In this document: one piece after another, positions 14,739 to 23,470 of the stretch
Position numbering within the stretch: the stretch's first letter is position 1
How the letters are laid out: the number at the start of each line of letters is the position of its first letter
Assembly: GCA_964393105.1 (NCBI GenBank)
Contig: CAYMSM010000060.1
Coordinates: 1-64,000 of the forward strand
Length of the DNA stretch: 64,000 nucleotides
Source: CALMEC01 sp964393105
Lineage (GTDB): Bacteria > Actinomycetota > Thermoleophilia > Miltoncostaeales > Miltoncostaeaceae
Reading direction: 5' to 3'
Program-made: the position numbers and the translations under genes
The notes under the pieces: generated by a model
What the model was told of the DNA's origin: nothing
The model's database searches: none
What the model saw: the letters and a program-made list of their open reading frames with translations, nothing else

Positions 14739-17270
14739 CTACTCCGCCTCGTCGTCCTCCAAGGCACCCGGCAGTTCGTCGTCGGTAATCTCGACGACAG
14801 AGTCGTCGAACTCGTCGAGCTCGTCGTCGAACGGTCCTGACCCCTCCTCGACGGGGGCGATGCCAGAGACCTGATCCTCGTCTCCCATCACCATCAGGCG
14901 CACGCCCTCGGTGGACCGACCGGTGCGGCGGATCGACTCGACGGCGATGCGGATGATCTGCCCCATCATCGAGATCAGCAGGAGCTCCTGGCCCTCGCGC
15001 ACGGGGCGGGCGGTGACGAGCTCGCCCTTCTTGTCGGTGACCTTGATCGTGCGAACACCCTGCGTGGGCCGGCCTTTGCGCGGGTAGTCGGCCATCGGCG
15101 TGCGCTTGCCGTAGCCGTTGCCGGTCACAACGAGCAGATCCTCGTCGTCGCGGGCGATGCACAGCGACAGGACCCGATCCCCGGGCTTCAGGGTCATCGC
15201 CTTGACGCCCATCGTGTCGCGACCCTGCGGCCGGGCCTGGCTTTCGTGGAACCGCGCCGCCTGTCCTCGCGCCGACACGATCAGCACGTCGTCGTCGCCG
15301 TCGGTCAGGGCTGCGCCGATCAGCTCGTCGTCACCGATCAGGCGGATCGCAATGATGCCCGCGTCCTTCAGGATCGTGTCGTAGCTTCGGAACTCGGTCT
15401 TCTTGACCATACCCTCGCGCGTGGCGAGCACCAGGTACTTGCCCTCGCCGTAGTCGCGGGTGTTGAAGACCTGACGAACCTCCTCGTCGGATTTCAGCGC
15501 GAGCACGTTGGCGATGTGCCGGCCGCGCGCATCGCGGGCGCCTTGCGGCAGCTCATGCACCTTCTGGCGGTAGACGCGGCCCTGGTTGGTGAAGAACAGG
15601 AGCCAGTCGTGCGTGGAGGCGATGAACAGGTGGTCGACGTAGTCCTCGTCTTTGACCTTGGTCCCTCGAAGGCCCTTGCCGCCGCGCCGCTGGGCGCGGT
15701 AGGTGGTGACGGGAAGCCGCTTGATGTAGCCACTCGAGGTGATGGAGATGACCATTTCCTCGTCGGCGATCAGGTCCTCGATGTCGATCTCGCCCTCGGC
15801 GGCGATGATCTCGCTGCGCCGATCGTCGCCGAAGCGCTCCCTGACGTCGAGCAGTTCCTCGCGGATGACCGCGTACACACGGGACTCGTCGCCCAGGATC
15901 GCCCGGAGGTCGGCGATCGTCGCCATCAGCTGGGCGTGCTCCTCCTCGACCTTGCCGACCTCGAGCTGCGTCAGCCGCTGCAGGCGCAGGTCGAGGATTG
16001 CCCGGGCCTGAACCTCGGTCAGGTCGAAGCGCGTCATCAAGCCGGCGCGCGCCTCCTCCGGATCGGCCGAACCGCGGATGAGGTCGATGACCTCGTCCAG
16101 GTTGCGAAGCGCGATGAGGAGGCCTTCGAGGATGTGTGCCCGCTGCTCCGCCCGGTTGAGCCGGAAGCGCGATCGGCGGGTGATGACCTCCTTCTGGTGG
16201 GTCAGGTAGTGGCGGATGATTGCGTGCAATCCCAGGGTTCGCGGCGTCCCGTCCACCAGCGCCACAGCGTTGACCCCGAACGTCACCTGCGCCTGGGTGT
16301 GCTTGTAGAGCTTGTTGAGCGCGACCTTGGGCACCGCGTCGCGTTTGAGCTCGACGACGACGCGAAATCCGTCCCGCCCGCTCTCGTCGCGGACGTCGTC
16401 GGGGCCCGCGATCTCGGGAATGACCTTGTCCTTGGCGAGCTCCGCGATCTTGCGCACGAACTCAGCCGTGCCGACCTGGTAGGGCAGCTCGGTGAAGATG
16501 ATCGCGTTCCTACCGTGCTTGAGCGGCTCGTTGTGGGCCCTGGCCCGCATGACGACGCGGCCGCGGCCCGTGCGGTAGGCGTCTGCGATGCCCGCACGGC
16601 CAACGATGTACCCGCCCGTGGGGAAATCCGGGCCGCGAACATGCGCCATCAAGCCCTCGACGTCGATGCCCGGCTCGTCGATCATCGCGACGGTGGCGTC
16701 GATGACCTCGCGGAGGTTGTGGGGCGGGATGTTCGTCGCGACACCGACGGCGATGCCGGACGAGCCGTTGACCAGGAGCGCCGGGAAACGGGCAGGCAAT
16801 ACCGTCGGCTCGGTGCTCTTGTCGTCGTAGTTGGGGGCGTGGTCGACGGTGTCCTCGTCGATGTCCCGCAACATCTCCGTCGCGATCCGCGCCAGCCGCG
16901 CCTCAGTGTATCTGTGGGCCGCGGCCGGGAAGTCGTTGGACCCGAAGTTACCTTGCCCGTCGACAAGTGGGTGGCGCGTGGAGAAGTCCTGTGCGAGGCG
17001 CACGAGGGCGTCGTAGATCGACATGTCGCCGTGCGGGTGCAGGTTGCCCATGACCTCGCCGACGACCTTGGCGCACTTGACGTACGACCGGTCGGGCTGG
17101 AGCCCCATCGAGTGCATCGTGTAGAGGATCCGGCGGTGGACCGGCTTGAGCCCGTCACGCACATCCGGCAGCGCGCGCCCCACGATCACGCTCATCGCGT
17201 AATCGAGGTATGACGAGCTCATCTCGAGCTCGAGATCCCGCGGCTCGATGCGCCCATGCCGATCAATCAT
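14739..17270 (-). CDS. gyrA: DNA gyrase subunit A, Met at quinolone position 83
   Basis: This 843-residue breakage-reunion and wrapping subunit has its catalytic Tyr121 in AAAHRYTEA. The GyrA box QRRGGKG in the C-terminal pinwheel is intact. The quinolone-determining loop reads HPHGDMSIYD: the residue at Escherichia coli position 83 is Met and Asp87 is kept. A Ser or Ala is usual there. The C-terminus is a strongly acidic tail (DDELDEFDD, then EITDDELP). It is downstream of gyrB, separated by a structured repeat. Confidence 0.97.
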   Translation of the reverse strand: MIDRHGRIEPRDLELEMSSSYLDYAMSVIVGRALPDVRDGLKPVHRRILYTMHSMGLQPDRSYVKCAKVVGEVMGNLHPHGDMSIYDALVRLAQDFSTRHPLVDGQGNFGSNDFPAAAHRYTEARLARIATEMLRDIDEDTVDHAPNYDDKSTEPTVLPARFPALLVNGSSGIAVGVATNIPPHNLREVIDATVAMIDEPGIDVEGLMAHVRGPDFPTGGYIVGRAGIADAYRTGRGRVVMRARAHNEPLKHGRNAIIFTELPYQVGTAEFVRKIAELAKDKVIPEIAGPDDVRDESGRDGFRVVVELKRDAVPKVALNKLYKHTQAQVTFGVNAVALVDGTPRTLGLHAIIRHYLTHQKEVITRRSRFRLNRAEQRAHILEGLLIALRNLDEVIDLIRGSADPEEARAGLMTRFDLTEVQARAILDLRLQRLTQLEVGKVEEEHAQLMATIADLRAILGDESRVYAVIREELLDVRERFGDDRRSEIIAAEGEIDIEDLIADEEMVISITSSGYIKRLPVTTYRAQRRGGKGLRGTKVKDEDYVDHLFIASTHDWLLFFTNQGRVYRQKVHELPQGARDARGRHIANVLALKSDEEVRQVFNTRDYGEGKYLVLATREGMVKKTEFRSYDTILKDAGIIAIRLIGDDELIGAALTDGDDDVLIVSARGQAARFHESQARPQGRDTMGVKAMTLKPGDRVLSLCIARDDEDLLVVTGNGYGKRTPMADYPRKGRPTQGVRTIKVTDKKGELVTARPVREGQELLLISMMGQIIRIAVESIRRTGRSTEGVRLMVMGDEDQVSGIAPVEEGSGPFDDELDEFDDSVVEITDDELPGALEDDEAE

Positions 17271-17283
17271 CTAGCGGCTGGCT

Positions 17284-17368
17284 CCTATACGCCGCATTCA
17301 CCACGGCACTCGGGCGGCCTATGAGCCACCCTGCGGGCGGCTCAAACGGTGACTGCGGCTGCGATCCC
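17284..17368 (-). repeat. Dispersed structured repeat, copy 2 (gyrA-gyrB gap)
   Basis: The 122-bp gap between gyrB and gyrA is almost filled by this element. On the minus strand it reads GCAGCCGCAGTCACC, then a hairpin with arms GAGCCGCCC and GGGTGGCTC around loop GCA (17323-17343), then ATAGGCCGCCCGAGTGCCGT and GCGGCGTATAGGAGCC. The stem has one G-U pair valid only for minus-strand RNA, which is also the gyrBA mRNA strand. Confidence 0.75.
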
Positions 17369-17392
17369 ACGACCACGGATGTGGAGCAGGGG

Positions 17393-19816
17393 TCATACAT
17401 CGAGGTTCTTCACCTTCTGGGCGTTGTGCTCGATGAAGGCGCGTCGGGGCTCGACCTGGTCGCCCATCAGGACCGAGAACAGCTCGTCTGCGACGGCGGC
17501 GTCGTCCATGCCGACCTGCTGCAGGATGCGCCGCTCGGGATCCATCGTGGTCTCCCACAGCTGCTCGTGGTTCATCTCGCCGAGGCCCTTGAACCGTGAA
17601 AGCTGGATGCCTTCGCGGCACAGGTCGAGAATCGTCGTGCGGAGGGCGTCGAACGTGGCGGCCTCCCGGGACTTCGCGCCACGGCGGACGAGGTACGGCC
17701 CGTCGCCGACCTGTTCGCGCAACTGACCGCGAACCGCTCGCAGGCGCTGGAGCTCGCGGGTTTGGTAGATCGCGAGCGGGATCGCCGCCGAGCGGGCTTC
17801 GCCGGTTCGGCTCTGCACGGACTTGGCGTGGACAACCTGGGCGTCCTCGTCGATGCGGTCGACCGTCACCGCTGCCAAAGTGGAACCGGAGGCGACCACG
17901 GCGGCGGCGAGGGCCTGCAGATCGTTCGGGTCGACATCGATGAGGCCGTTCTCCTGCATGAACTCGAGGAGGCCGGCGCCGTAGACTGCGCGCAGCGCCG
18001 AGAACCAGCCATCGTGCTCACGGAGGGAGCGCTGGTAGCGCTGGAAGCGCGTCTTGGTCATGGCGGAGGGGGCGCCGTTTCCCGTCGAGATGAGCTGCAA
18101 ATCGGCAACGTTGCGGTCGAGCAGCCACTCCTCGAGATCGGGCTCCTTCTCGATGTACTGCTCCTGGTTGCCCTGCTTGACCTTGTAGAGCGGCGGGCAG
18201 GCGATGTAGACGTAGCCCGCCTCGATCAGCTCAGGCATGTGCCGGAACAGGAACGTCAGGATGAGCGTGCGGATGTGGGCGCCGTCGACGTCGGCGTCGG
18301 TCATCAGCACGAGCTTGTGGTACCGGGCCTTGGAGAGGTTGAACTCCTCGCCGATGCCGGTGCCCATCGCGCCGATCATCGCCTGGATCTCGGTGTTGGA
18401 CAGCACCTTGTCGAAGCGCGCCTTCTCGACGTTGATGATCTTGCCGCGCAGGGGAAGGATCGCCTGGAAGCTCGACTGACGCGCGCGAACCGCCGAACCT
18501 CCGGCGGAGTCACCCTCGACCAGGAAGATCTCGGTGTTGCTGGGATCGCGGTCAGAGCAGTCGTGGAGCTTGCCCGGCAGCCGGTCGTCGAGGTTGCCCT
18601 TGCGACGGGCGAGATCGCGGGCCTTGCGTGCCGCGAGGCGCGCCTGGGACGCCGACACGCCCTTCTGGCAGATCGCCCGCGCCTCGGCGGGGTGCTCCTC
18701 GAGGTATTCCTTGAGCCGCTCGTTGACGAGCCGGACGACGAACCCCTGGATCTCGGAGTTGCCGAGCTTGGTCTTGGTCTGCCCCTCGAACTGCGGGTCT
18801 CGCAACTTGACCGAGATGATCGCGGTGAGCCCTTCGCGGGTGTCGGAGCCCTCCAGGTTCTCGTCTTTCTCCTTGAGGATCCCCTTCTCGCGGGCATACG
18901 TGTTGATCGTGCCGGTCAGCGCGGTGCGAAAGCCCGACAGGTGCGTCCCGCCCTCGTGCGTGTTGATGTTGTTGGCGTAGCTGTGGACCGCCTCGGTGAA
19001 CCCGCTCGTCCACTGCATCGCGATCTCGAGGACGCCCTCGTCGCCTTCGGCTTCGAAGTAGGCGACGTCCTTGTGGATGGCGTCGCGGTCCTTGTTGAGG
19101 TGAAGCACGAAGTCCACGATGCCGCCCTCGGCGTGGAACGTCTGCTCCTGCCGCACGCCCCGCTCGTCGACGAGGGTGATCGAAAGCCCGCGGGTCAGGA
19201 ACGCCGTGTCCTCGAAGCGCTTGGCGAGCGTGTCGTAGTCGAACTCCGGCTCCTCGAAGATGTCGACGTCGGGCTTGAACGAGATCGTGGTGCCAGTGGT
19301 GTCGGCCGGCTCGCCCTTCTCGATGGCAGTCTGCGGCGCCCCGCCGTTGCCGTAGCGCTGGCGCCAGACGTGACCCTCGCGACGGACCTCTGCCGTCAAC
19401 GACTCGGAGAGCGCGTTGACGACGCTGACGCCCACACCGTGGAGTCCACCCGAGACCTTGTACCCCTCACCGCCGAACTTGCCGCCCGCGTGCAGAACTG
19501 TCAACACGACCTCGAGCGCGCTCTTGCCGCCCTGATCGGCCATCGCCGAGACGGGGATGCCGCGTCCGTTGTCGGAGACAGTGCAGGCGCCATCGGGGTG
19601 CAGCGTGACCTCGATACGGTCGCAGTAGCCGGCCATCGCCTCGTCGACCGAGTTGTCGACAACCTCGTACACGAGGTGGTGCAGGCCCCGCGGCCCGGTC
19701 GAGCCAATGTACATGCCGGGGCGTTTGCGGACCGCTTCGAGACCCTCGAGGACGGTGATGTCCTGCGCGTCGTAGCTCGGTATGGGCTCGTTGTGTTCGG
19801 GTGCGGTTTCGGCCAA
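17393..19816 (-). CDS. gyrB: DNA gyrase subunit B, long form with TOPRIM insert
   Basis: This 807-residue ATPase subunit has the GHKL ATP site (EVVDNSVDEAMAG, DNGRGIP, HGVGVSVVNAL). The TOPRIM motifs EGDSAGG and DADVDGAHI are present, and the C-terminus contains FKGLGEMN. About 170 residues lie between the TOPRIM core and that C-terminal block, as in Escherichia coli GyrB and unlike the roughly 650-700 residue enzymes of most actinobacteria. The TTG start at 19816 follows GGAG and gives MAETAPEHNEPIPSYDAQDI. It is 48 bp from dciA on the same strand. Confidence 0.97.
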   Translation of the reverse strand: MAETAPEHNEPIPSYDAQDITVLEGLEAVRKRPGMYIGSTGPRGLHHLVYEVVDNSVDEAMAGYCDRIEVTLHPDGACTVSDNGRGIPVSAMADQGGKSALEVVLTVLHAGGKFGGEGYKVSGGLHGVGVSVVNALSESLTAEVRREGHVWRQRYGNGGAPQTAIEKGEPADTTGTTISFKPDVDIFEEPEFDYDTLAKRFEDTAFLTRGLSITLVDERGVRQEQTFHAEGGIVDFVLHLNKDRDAIHKDVAYFEAEGDEGVLEIAMQWTSGFTEAVHSYANNINTHEGGTHLSGFRTALTGTINTYAREKGILKEKDENLEGSDTREGLTAIISVKLRDPQFEGQTKTKLGNSEIQGFVVRLVNERLKEYLEEHPAEARAICQKGVSASQARLAARKARDLARRKGNLDDRLPGKLHDCSDRDPSNTEIFLVEGDSAGGSAVRARQSSFQAILPLRGKIINVEKARFDKVLSNTEIQAMIGAMGTGIGEEFNLSKARYHKLVLMTDADVDGAHIRTLILTFLFRHMPELIEAGYVYIACPPLYKVKQGNQEQYIEKEPDLEEWLLDRNVADLQLISTGNGAPSAMTKTRFQRYQRSLREHDGWFSALRAVYGAGLLEFMQENGLIDVDPNDLQALAAAVVASGSTLAAVTVDRIDEDAQVVHAKSVQSRTGEARSAAIPLAIYQTRELQRLRAVRGQLREQVGDGPYLVRRGAKSREAATFDALRTTILDLCREGIQLSRFKGLGEMNHEQLWETTMDPERRILQQVGMDDAAVADELFSVLMGDQVEPRRAFIEHNAQKVKNLDV

Positions 19817-19864
19817 GTGCTCCAGGACTCCTGTTGCCCCGAAGGGTATCAGCCCCCGCGGGCG

Positions 19865-20389
19865 TCACGCCCCTGGTTTTTCCCTCTTTGCAGGCTTTTT
19901 TCTGCTCGATCTGGCGGTCGCCATCTGTCCCGCGGCCGCCCGGACCAACCGCTCGCGAAGTTCGGGATCGGTGACCTCCCCAAAGAGTGATTCGGCTTGT
20001 GCCCGCTCCTGCGCGGTCGGCGTCGGAGCGGGGCGCGTGCGGGTCGGATCCGCCGCGGGGATGACGTGGTCGCCCACCACGAACCTGACGCCGGTCACCC
20101 GCACCTGGGGCACCGCGCGCTTCAGGCGATCGGTCAGGACGTCGCGCCGCGCATCCAGCTCCTGAGCCCACACGCCGCTCGCGCACGCGACGCTGACCAC
20201 CCCTGCGCGGCTCTGCCGGACGACGACTGAGTTCGCCGCCGCCTGCGGCCCGGCGACGTCCTTCCACGCCGTCTGGAGCAGGGCCAGCTCGGAGCCGGCG
20301 GGCGAGCCCACGCCTCCCCGATAGCGCGAGAGGCGCTCACCGATGGCGATCGGATCGCGGCGAAACCGCCGGCGTTTCGGGCCCGTCAA
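19865..20389 (-). CDS. dciA: DciA/DUF721 family protein
   Basis: This 174-residue protein contains the DUF721 core around LLQTAWKDVAGPQAAANS and VSVACASGVWAQELDARRD, between a basic N-terminus (GPKRRRFRRDP) and a basic tail (SSRKKPAKREK). DUF721 proteins between recF and gyrB are typical of actinobacteria, and DciA family members load or assist the replicative helicase. Its start overlaps the recF stop as a 4-bp overlap, so it is coupled to recF. Confidence 0.85.
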   Translation of the reverse strand: MTGPKRRRFRRDPIAIGERLSRYRGGVGSPAGSELALLQTAWKDVAGPQAAANSVVVRQSRAGVVSVACASGVWAQELDARRDVLTDRLKRAVPQVRVTGVRFVVGDHVIPAADPTRTRPAPTPTAQERAQAESLFGEVTDPELRERLVRAAAGQMATARSSRKKPAKREKPGA

Positions 20390-21531
20390 GAAACGACCAG
20401 GCCCTGGACATGTCCTGCCTCCACGTGCAGATGATGCGCCGCTCCGGCCGCCTCCGCCAGGGCGGCCGCATCGGGATCAGCGCTGGTCACCCACGCTTGG
20501 CCGTGGCCGGCCAGCGCCTGCAGCAGCAGGCGGCGGCGTCCCGGGTCCAGCTCGCTCAGGACGTCGTCGAGCAACATGATCGGCAGGGCCGCCCGCAGGG
20601 CCAGATGGTCGCGGCATGCCAGAAGGAGCGCCAGCACGGCCGTGCGCTGCTCGCCCTGACTGCCGAGACGGCGCAGATCGTGGTCGGCGGCACCGATCCA
20701 GATGTCGTCGCGGTGCGGACCCGACAGTGTCTGTGCGGCCTGGATGTCGCGCTCGCGGGTTCGTCCGATGGCGTCGGCCAGGAGGCCTTCGAGCGCGTCG
20801 GCGGGGGCGTCTGCGAGCGCCGAGGGCGAGGGCTCCAGGCCCATCCGCCCGCCCGGTCCTCCGCCAAGCGCCTCCAGCCACATGCCGAACGGGCCCGACA
20901 GCTCGGTCACGGCCAGCGCCCGAGCGCGCGCGACGGCTCCCCCGAGCTCCACACAGGCCCGGTCCCACGGGGCGAGACCGCTCACTCCGGTGGCGCCGGC
21001 GCGGATTCGCCGAAGCAGGGCGTTGCGCTGCGCAACCGCCGTGAGGTATCCGGCGAGGGTGTCCGCATACCCCGGCGTCGCGCCCTCCAGCAGCCGGTCG
21101 ATCGCCCGTCGTCTGGCCGCGGGCGGACCCTTGACGGACCGAAGCTCCTCGGGCAGGAAGACCAGCACCGCCCCGGGAACGCGCCACTCACCCAACGCCC
21201 GCACGGGCCGCCCGTCGCGACGCAGGCGACGGCCGATGCCGGGCTGGAAGCCGATCTCGCGCTGCTGCTCACCCTCGGGTCCCGACAGGCGCATGGACAC
21301 GTGCAGCGCCTCCGCGCCCTGACGTACCGCATCGGCCTCACGAGACGTGCGGGGCGACACGCCGATGGTTGCGAACGTGATCGCCTCGACGAGCGAGGTC
21401 TTGCCCGCGCCGTTCGGTCCGCTGACGACGATCAACCCGGAATCGAAGTCGAGGCTGACCCGACCCCACGAGCGCAGGTTGGCGATCTGAAGCGAGCGGA
21501 CCGCCCAGCTTCCATACGCCGCCTCAGACAC
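20386..21531 (-). CDS. recF: RecF DNA repair ATPase, GTG start inside a repeat element
   Basis: This 381-residue SMC-like ATPase acts in gap repair and RecA loading. Walker A is GPNGAGKT at residues 38-45, the signature segment is SQGEQRTAV and Walker B is IMLLDDVLSELD. The family N-terminus (here VRSLQIANLRSWG) normally follows a start codon directly, but no ATG, GTG or TTG is in frame there. The nearest is GTG 21531, which adds MSEAAYGSWA and lies in the repeat copy at 21511-21594. Codons further upstream come entirely from repeat DNA. The repeat therefore seems to have supplied a new start. Confidence 0.93.
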   Translation of the reverse strand: MSEAAYGSWAVRSLQIANLRSWGRVSLDFDSGLIVVSGPNGAGKTSLVEAITFATIGVSPRTSREADAVRQGAEALHVSMRLSGPEGEQQREIGFQPGIGRRLRRDGRPVRALGEWRVPGAVLVFLPEELRSVKGPPAARRRAIDRLLEGATPGYADTLAGYLTAVAQRNALLRRIRAGATGVSGLAPWDRACVELGGAVARARALAVTELSGPFGMWLEALGGGPGGRMGLEPSPSALADAPADALEGLLADAIGRTRERDIQAAQTLSGPHRDDIWIGAADHDLRRLGSQGEQRTAVLALLLACRDHLALRAALPIMLLDDVLSELDPGRRRLLLQALAGHGQAWVTSADPDAAALAEAAGAAHHLHVEAGHVQGLVVS

Positions 21532-21594
21532 GGCACTTGGGCGGCCTATGACCCCGCCCTTCGGGCCAGGCCAAACGTCTTCGTGCGGCTGGAA
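21511..21594 (-). repeat. Dispersed structured repeat, copy 3A (recF start)
   Basis: First of four tandem units with about 85-bp periodicity. On the minus strand it carries CAGCCGCA, a hairpin at 21550-21572 (loop GAA, one mismatch), ATAGGCCGCCCAAGTGCCGT, then GTGTCTGAGGCGGCGTATGG. The last segment provides the recF start codon. Confidence 0.85.
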
Positions 21595-21596
21595 TT

Positions 21597-21677
21597 TCAT
21601 ACGCCGCCTCAGACACGGCACTTGGGCGGCCTATGACCCCGCCCTTCGGGCGAGGTCAAACGTCTTCGTGCGGCTGG
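21597..21677 (-). repeat. Dispersed structured repeat, copy 3B
   Basis: Second tandem unit, nearly identical to 3A. On the minus strand its hairpin arms are GACCTCGCCC and GGGCGGGGTC around loop GAA (21635-21657), a 10-bp stem with one U-G pair. The CATAGGCCGCC and GGCGGCGTATG segments form a second, alternative inverted repeat with one mismatch. Confidence 0.85.
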
Positions 21678-21683
21678 AATTTT

Positions 21684-21763
21684 CATGCGCCGCCTCAGAC
21701 ACGTCACTTGTGGGCGGCCGATTCGCGACCCTGCGGGCCACTCAATTGCTGATTGCGGCTGAG
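21684..21763 (-). repeat. Dispersed structured repeat, copy 3C
   Basis: Third tandem unit, more diverged. On the minus strand it has CTCAGCCGCAATCAGCAATT, then arms GTGGCCC and GGGTCGC around loop GCA (21725-21741), GAATCGGCCGCCCA and TGTCTGAGGCGGCGCATG. Its first half is closest to the copy at 63.2 kb. Confidence 0.8.
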
Positions 21764-21766
21764 TTT

Positions 21767-21832
21767 CAAACACTCGTCAGGAACGGTACTCAGGCGGCCG
21801 ATTAGTGGTCCCCGCAGGGGACTACTTATACG
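21767..21832. repeat. Dispersed structured repeat, copy 3D, overlapping the dnaN stop
   Basis: Fourth and most diverged unit. A hairpin with arms AGTGGTCCCC and GGGGACTACT around GCA (21804-21826) pairs over all 10 positions, with one G-U on the plus strand. It is followed on the minus strand by AATCGGCCGCCTGAGTACC. The stem reaches the dnaN stop codon, so it may also act as a 3'-end structure for dnaN mRNA. Confidence 0.7.
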
Positions 21833-22926
21833 TTGAGGCGGATCGGCATCAGGAGGTAGCGGTATCCGTCGTCGCCCCCCTGCAGCAGTCCCGGCCGAAG
21901 CGGGCTGATGAGACCAAGGCGCAGCTCGTCACCGCTGAGGCTGTCGACCCCGTCGCGCAGGAACTCCGAGTTGAAGCCGATCTCGAACGCCTCGCCGTTG
22001 AACGCGACCGGCAACGATTCGTGACCCTCGCCAAACTGCTCGCTGACGGCCGAGACGGTCAGCTGCCCCTGGTCGAACGCGAGACGGATCGGTGCGCTGC
22101 GCTGGGCGACGACGCCGATGCGAGAGAGCACGGACACGACCTCTGCGCGATCGAACGCGACCTCGTGCTCGAACCGCTCGGGAATGAGCTGCCGATAGTC
22201 CGGGAACTGGCCGTCGATGAGCCGGCTCGTGAGCCGCGCGCCGCCGACGCGAAAGAGCGCCTGGGCATCGCCGATGACCAGCTCGAGCTCGGTCGCCTTC
22301 ATGGCAGCGGCGAGTCGCCCCACCTCCTGGAGCGCCCGTGCGGGAATGATCGCTTCGCTGACTTCCGCCGGTCCTGATTCGAGCGGTGTCTGCATCGCGG
22401 CGAGTCGGTAGGAGTCGGTCGCGACCATCGTGATCCCGTCGGGTCCGATACGCACGAGCACGCCCGTCAGGACAGGGCGTGTGTCGTCCCGCGAGGCCGC
22501 TCGCGCGACCCGGTCGGCGGTGACCACGAACGGCTCGATGGGAATCGTCAGCCCGGCGTGCGCGTCTGCGGGGAGGTCCGGGAAGTCCGACGCCTGAAGG
22601 CAGTTGAGCGAGAAGGACGACTGACCACCGCTGATGCCCACGACTCCCTCGTTGGCACGGTGCTCCAGGGTGACCGGGCCGTCGGCCATCGTGCGGACGA
22701 TGTCGCCCGCGAGGCGTGGGAGCACGACGGCGCCGGCATCTTCGACGCTGGCCTCGACCGGGATGCGGAGCGACAACTCCATGTCGGTGGCGGCGAGCTC
22801 GACGCCCGGTCCGGTCGCATCGAGGCGAACCTGGCCGAGGACCGGAATCGTGCTCTTGGTCGAGGCGGCTCGAACGACGAGCGCGAGCTTCGAGGCGAGT
22901 TCATCTCGCTGAGCGGTGAGGCGCAT
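21826..22926 (-). CDS. dnaN: DNA polymerase III sliding clamp (beta subunit)
   Basis: This 366-residue clamp has three repeated domains. It shows MRLTAQRDELASKLALVVRA at the N-terminus, the conserved DFPDLP segment, and a C-terminal MPIRL motif that forms part of the protein-binding pocket. It lies between the dnaA-side origin gap and the repeat array before recF. The length and ATG start are normal for the family. Confidence 0.97.
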   Translation of the reverse strand: MRLTAQRDELASKLALVVRAASTKSTIPVLGQVRLDATGPGVELAATDMELSLRIPVEASVEDAGAVVLPRLAGDIVRTMADGPVTLEHRANEGVVGISGGQSSFSLNCLQASDFPDLPADAHAGLTIPIEPFVVTADRVARAASRDDTRPVLTGVLVRIGPDGITMVATDSYRLAAMQTPLESGPAEVSEAIIPARALQEVGRLAAAMKATELELVIGDAQALFRVGGARLTSRLIDGQFPDYRQLIPERFEHEVAFDRAEVVSVLSRIGVVAQRSAPIRLAFDQGQLTVSAVSEQFGEGHESLPVAFNGEAFEIGFNSEFLRDGVDSLSGDELRLGLISPLRPGLLQGGDDGYRYLLMPIRLNV

Positions 22927-23470
22927 CCGGTGAAGACTACTGGGTCGAGCGGATGCTCATGCTCGGCCTGTGGAGATCGGTACAACGGTGTGGCGAAGGG
23001 AAGAGACAAAGAAAAGAAATCTCTTTCGTGATCGTGATGATCGGGTATGTGGGTAATGTCGAAAGGATTGTTTCGCCGTGCTCAGGACGGATTTCTCAGC
23101 GGGTTGATCTGAGGAGTACTCCGGGACGAACACCCACCTGTACGTCCTGTGCTGGGTGCGCACCGGTTGGAGGCGGTGGGAGGTCGACGGCGGGCAAGCG
23201 ACCGATGGTCACCGTCCGCGACAACTGTGGAGAACATCGATGCGTGGTCACTACGGCCATCTGGCGTCGTACGCGACGCCCAGTCGTGACAGTGACCCGA
23301 GTGAGTTCTGCGACGCCCTGTCACATATCGCGACGGCAATGAAGCGTATGCGTGGAAAGGACGAGCCCGATTCACGATTTCCCGGTGCGGGTTGGGACGA
23401 GAACCCAACCGAGCCGCGGTCAGCCGGCTCGCATCCATAGCGGCGGGCGCGCCAACGCGACGAGCGTGAT
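22927..23470. other. oriC: dnaA-dnaN intergenic region, candidate oriC
   Basis: This is a 544-bp non-coding gap. DnaA-box-like 9-mers on the plus strand are TGTGGAGAT (22969), TGTGGCGAA (22989), TGTGGGTAA (23048) and TGTGGAGAA (23226). All are within one or two changes of TGTGGATAA. Around 22993-23030 there is a purine-rich, relatively AT-rich tract (GACAAAGAAAAGAAATCTC) that could be the unwinding element. No gene is supported here. The dnaN promoter should also lie here. Confidence 0.55.

Noticed and set aside
15246..17213. Long antisense frames over gyrA and gyrB
   Set aside because: They are mirror frames of GC-rich codon bias; the gyrase proteins are complete on the minus strand.
21622..21825. 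A small gene in the dnaN-recF gap
   Set aside because: The whole gap is repeat DNA with stops in most frames and no ribosome-binding site.
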